DNA of 64,000 nt from assembly GCA_910584405.1 (NCBI GenBank), contig CAJUAL010000001.1:124001-188000 (forward strand), written 5' to 3'. The translations under genes and the position numbers were made by a program. Of the stretch, positions 61,574 to 64,000 are shown piece by piece. Position 1 is the stretch's first letter. Each line of letters begins with the position of its first letter. The notes beneath the pieces are model-generated. The model was given only the letters and a program-made list of their open reading frames with translations, was not told the origin of the DNA and did no database searches. Origin of the DNA: an uncultured Vampirovibrio sp. (GTDB lineage Bacteria > Cyanobacteriota > Vampirovibrionia > Gastranaerophilales > Gastranaerophilaceae).

Positions 61574-62269
61574 TTATTTTTGTTTTGAGATTTTTTTGAA
61601 GTAATCGGGATCATTTTTTGCTTTAATCGCACAACCGATACCGTTAAGTTTGTTTGTCGATTTTGGGTTACAATATGTTTCTGAAATTTCCCATATTGTG
61701 TCCTTATCTCCCATTGGTTTTATGTTTTCGTTAATAAGTTGGAATGAAAAAACATCATGACCAAGTCTGTCAGGCGGGTTCCCATAGCCGTTTATGTCTA
61801 TTGTTATGATAATGATATCTTTATTGCTTGATCCTCCATTTTCAAATAATAATAATGAGCCGTCTTGTAATAATAATGAACCGTCATTTACCCAATCATT
61901 AATACCAGAAATTGTTCCTTGTAAAGTTTTAAATTTATTTTTTCTGTGATTAAAACAAGGTTTATTATATTTATCTGGATTCCCGTATAGATCTTGACCG
62001 CCACAATAAGTAGCGCCTTTTAAATATTTACCTAATGTTTTGTAATATTGACCTGATAAATAATCTTCATTTTGCAGAGAAATCTCATCGGCTTCCATTT
62101 GTCTGAATACCTGTTGAATTACAGAATAAGATTTTAAAAACTGAGTGCGTAATCTCGCAGCCTTGTTATTTTGGATAATTCCCGGAATTGTGATAGCTGC
62201 AACCACTCCGATAATGCCTAAAGTAATTAAAACCTCAGCTAATGTATATGCGTATTTTATTTTATTCAT
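61574..62269 (-). CDS. Type IV prepilin-like protein
   Basis: The 231-residue protein begins MNKIKYAYTLAEVLITLGIIG followed by VVAAITIPGIIQ, a short type IV prepilin leader and hydrophobic helix with Glu5. The soluble domain has paired cysteines (ATYCGGQ, KPCFN, ETYCNP, GIGCAIK). An AGGATAAC site supports the ATG at 62269. It is a paralogue of the 18844 gene but with a normal leader and start. Confidence 0.85.
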   Translation of the reverse strand: MNKIKYAYTLAEVLITLGIIGVVAAITIPGIIQNNKAARLRTQFLKSYSVIQQVFRQMEADEISLQNEDYLSGQYYKTLGKYLKGATYCGGQDLYGNPDKYNKPCFNHRKNKFKTLQGTISGINDWVNDGSLLLQDGSLLLFENGGSSNKDIIIITIDINGYGNPPDRLGHDVFSFQLINENIKPMGDKDTIWEISETYCNPKSTNKLNGIGCAIKAKNDPDYFKKISKQK

Positions 62270-62374
62270 GTTATCCTTGTTGCAATTTGTTAATAAAATT
62301 ATCGTACACTTGAATATATTATAATGCAATTGAATATTTGTCAATATAGTGTAAGCTCAAATTATAATAAAAGA

Positions 62375-62581
62375 ATGATTATAATAAAGTTATACGACTT
62401 GGTTTGGCGGCATAAAGTAAAAGGCTATCAAATAGCTGAAGCAACAGGATTAAGTACCGCAACTGTGTCTAAATTGATGCAGGGTGAAAATATTGATGTG
62501 AAATTAAGTACGATTAATAAATTGTGCAAATTTTTTAATTGTGAGTTATCTGAAATTGTAGAATATGTACCTGATAAGTAA
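62375..62581 (+). CDS. Small XRE-family HTH regulator
   Basis: The 68-residue protein (VWRHKVKGYQIAEATGLSTATVSKLMQGE, then LSTINKLCKFFNCELSEIVEYV) is a single Cro/CI domain. TATAAT at 62363-62368 lies six bases before the ATG with no ribosome site, a leaderless-looking start, with TTGTCA 19 bases further up. It is divergent from the prepilin gene. Confidence 0.8.
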   Translation: MIIIKLYDLVWRHKVKGYQIAEATGLSTATVSKLMQGENIDVKLSTINKLCKFFNCELSEIVEYVPDK

Positions 62582-62614
62582 AAGCGGTCGGAAGTGAAAC
62601 TTCCGACCGCTTTT
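62580..62614. terminator. Bidirectional terminator
   Basis: A 15-base perfect stem (AAAAGCGGTCGGAAG with CTTCCGACCGCTTTT) around TGAAA serves both the HTH gene and the convergent rpsF-ssb-rpsR operon. Confidence 0.9.
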
Positions 62615-62636
62615 ATCTTGTAATGTTTTTTACTTA

Positions 62637-62864
62637 TTAGTCAAAAACGTAGCTGATAATTGCAGCTTCTCTAGCTTTTTTAATTGCTTTAGCAATCATT
62701 CTTTGGTGAGCTGCACAGTTTCCTGTGATTCTGCGAGGAATGATTTTTCCTGCTTCTGTCAAGTATCTTTTTAATTTTGCAGCGTCTTTGTAATCGATAG
62801 ATTCTACTTTATCTGCGCAAAGACTGCAATTTTTACGTTTTTTCTTGTCTTCTTGTCTTGCCAT
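62637..62864 (-). CDS. rpsR: 30S ribosomal protein S18
   Basis: The 75-residue basic protein shows NCSLCADKVESIDYKDAAKLKRYL, GKIIPRRITGNCAAHQRMIAKAIKKARE, the whole S18 signature. It is the last gene of the conserved rpsF-ssb-rpsR cluster. AAGGCAAAA lies before the ATG. Confidence 0.96.
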   Translation of the reverse strand: MARQEDKKKRKNCSLCADKVESIDYKDAAKLKRYLTEAGKIIPRRITGNCAAHQRMIAKAIKKAREAAIISYVFD

Positions 62865-62938
62865 TGTTTTATTTTGCCTTTCTAGCCTATATTGTACTGT
62901 TAATTTTTGTTTTATTGTACTCCGTCCGGCTTCGCTGC

Positions 62939-63349
62939 CTAGAACGGAACTTCTTCATCATCCATTAACACGTCTGTGTTAGCTTCAGGTGAAGATTCCA
63001 TTTCTCCGAATGTTAAAATGTCACCGTCTTCTGTTGAATTTGAGCCTGCTGATGAGCCGCCCATAAGTTCAATAGTTGCAGCTTCTATTTCAAACACTTT
63101 TTTCTCTGTTCCGTCATCCATTTTGCTTATGCCGTTTTGTAATCTGCCTTCAACCAATACTTTTTGGTTTTTAGAAAGAGATGAAACAACTTCTTCTAAA
63201 GCTTGGCGTTTAGAGATTACTCTAACTAAGGTTTCTTCTTGTGTTCCGACATTTAATACAAATGATGAAACAGCAACATTGTTCTGAGTGAACCCTGTTT
63301 TAGGTGTTTTATAAACTATTCCTGTTACTACTGCTTTTGCTAATGACAT
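62939..63349 (-). CDS. ssb: Single-stranded DNA-binding protein
   Basis: The 136-residue OB-fold protein (MSLAKAVVTGIVYKTPKTGF, VSKRQALEEVVSSLSKNQKVLVEGRLQNG) ends in an acidic tail DVLMDDEEVPF, the conserved SSB tip that recruits repair and replication proteins. It lies between rpsF and rpsR as is usual. Confidence 0.9.
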   Translation of the reverse strand: MSLAKAVVTGIVYKTPKTGFTQNNVAVSSFVLNVGTQEETLVRVISKRQALEEVVSSLSKNQKVLVEGRLQNGISKMDDGTEKKVFEIEAATIELMGGSSAGSNSTEDGDILTFGEMESSPEANTDVLMDDEEVPF

Positions 63350-63394
63350 TTTTAATTCCTTTTGTTTTAATTCGTATCTTTGATTTTGCTGTGC

Positions 63395-63485
63395 TCAGGT
63401 AAGTTGTTCATTTCGCTTCGCTGTCATTCACCCTAACCTTCGCACCTTACGGGACTACGCTGCGCTTCGCCCTACGCAAAATCCG
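63395..63485. repeat. GC-rich repeat-like spacer between rpsF and ssb
   Basis: The spacer contains TTCGCTTCGCTGTCATTC, CACCCTAACCTTCGCACC and CGCTGCGCTTCGCCCTACGC, much more GC-rich than the genes on either side and with several small inverted segments. It resembles intergenic repeat debris inserted into a conserved operon. Confidence 0.5.
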
Positions 63486-63785
63486 CTACACAGAAGCTTT
63501 TTCTGCAACTTCCATAAACATTGTTCTTAGAACATTGTCGTTTAATCTTAATTGTCTTTTGAACTCAGCAACTTTATCTGCAGGTAATGATAAAACTGTA
63601 GTTGTGAAGAATCCGTCTCTGAAGTTTTGGATTTCATAAGCTAATTTTTTTCTGCCTGCTTTGTCTGTAGATGCTACGCTTCCGCCAAATTCTACGATAA
63701 TTGAGTTGATTTTTTCAATAGCTTTATCAACTTCTTCTGCATCAAGATTTGGTTTGAATATAGCTAATAATTCATAATTTTTCAT
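63486..63785 (-). CDS. rpsF: 30S ribosomal protein S6
   Basis: The 99 residues (NYELLAIFKPNLDAEEVDKA, GGSVASTDKAGRKKLAYEIQ, EFKRQLRLNDNVLRTMFM) are full-length S6. First gene of the rpsF-ssb-rpsR operon, with AAGGAG before the ATG. Confidence 0.96.
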   Translation of the reverse strand: MKNYELLAIFKPNLDAEEVDKAIEKINSIIVEFGGSVASTDKAGRKKLAYEIQNFRDGFFTTTVLSLPADKVAEFKRQLRLNDNVLRTMFMEVAEKASV

Positions 63786-63850
63786 TTAATTGTTCTCCTT
63801 TTACTATTTTTCTAGTGTATGCCTAAATCATACCATGAAAAAACAAATTT

Positions 63851-64000
63851 TTACAACATGTAGTCTGCTTCAAAGCTGTACTTTGCGGGTCCTATTAAGA
63901 ATATATCCTGATTCGGGTTTTCCTGAGTTCCGCTCCATTCAACGTATACAGAGCCTCCAAGCAGGTTAACTTTAACTTTTTGTTCTGTTAAGTTATTTAA
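63851..64000 (-). CDS. dapF: Diaminopimelate epimerase, C-terminal fragment
   Basis: Only the last 49 codons are in the window. VKVNLLGGSVYVEWSGTQEN and IFLIGPAKYSFEADY match the C-terminal strand of DapF (usual form LLGG-L-IEW and MTGPA-VFEG). The enzyme converts LL- to meso-diaminopimelate, the step after DapL. Confidence 0.75.
   Translation of the reverse strand, partial: LNNLTEQKVKVNLLGGSVYVEWSGTQENPNQDIFLIGPAKYSFEADYML

Overview
The window looks like chromosome of an uncultured, AT-rich, fermentative Gram-negative bacterium, most likely a gut Gastranaerophilales/Melainabacteria-type relative of Cyanobacteria. This is an inference from gene content: LL-diaminopimelate aminotransferase (DapL), prepilins with a GFTLAEVLITLGIIG-type N-terminus, a sensory FeFe-hydrogenase, KdsC plus LptC/LptA-like proteins (outer membrane with Kdo), PPDK, and no photosynthesis genes.

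Layout. 1-2.0 kb: sensory FeFe-hydrogenase and its ferredoxin partner. 2.2-2.8 kb: toxin-antitoxin pair. 2.9-6.8 kb: proB, proA, a TSCPD protein and ftsZ. 6.9-9.7 kb: lineage-type hypothetical proteins, a small metalloprotease, a secreted 20-residue-repeat protein and a uridine-kinase-like protein. 9.9-16 kb: a calpain-like protease, dapL, a small repressor locus, rnhA and a UvrD-type helicase. 15.9-17.6 kb: three matrixin-like proteases. 17.7-22.2 kb: regulator, acetyltransferase, a pseudopilin behind a G9 tract, aldose epimerase and a histidine kinase. 22.3-28.3 kb: kdsC, TPR protein, lysC and ppdK. 28.3-32 kb: WYL regulators, a probable non-coding RNA and anmK. 32.4-48.6 kb: an accessory/mobile region. 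48.8-64 kb: core genes again (NifX-like, ADH, lptC/lptA, dprA, topA, aroE, bioB, rpsF-ssb-rpsR, dapF).

The accessory region begins at a tRNA-Ala(TGC) whose 3' half is overlapped by a large serine recombinase. It also holds a second serine recombinase, a primase/helicase-like P-loop ATPase, many hypothetical genes, a DUF3800 gene pair, a coiled-coil membrane protein, a GIY-YIG protein and a probable small RNA.

The most unusual observation is in this region. Three reading frames are seamless only if TGA is read as an amino acid (Trp fits): the P-loop ATPase (two TGAs), a 39-residue protein and a 62-residue protein. In parallel, none of about 50 genes outside the region whose stop I could read ends in TGA; all end in TAA or TAG. 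This suggests that TGA is reassigned, ambiguous or avoided here.

Two other themes recur. Several genes have a textbook promoter whose -10 lies 6-7 bases before the ATG, implying leaderless mRNAs. Dispersed intergenic repeats have become parts of genes: a prepilin leader, an AroE linker, and Shine-Dalgarno-like ends before proA and a TPR gene.
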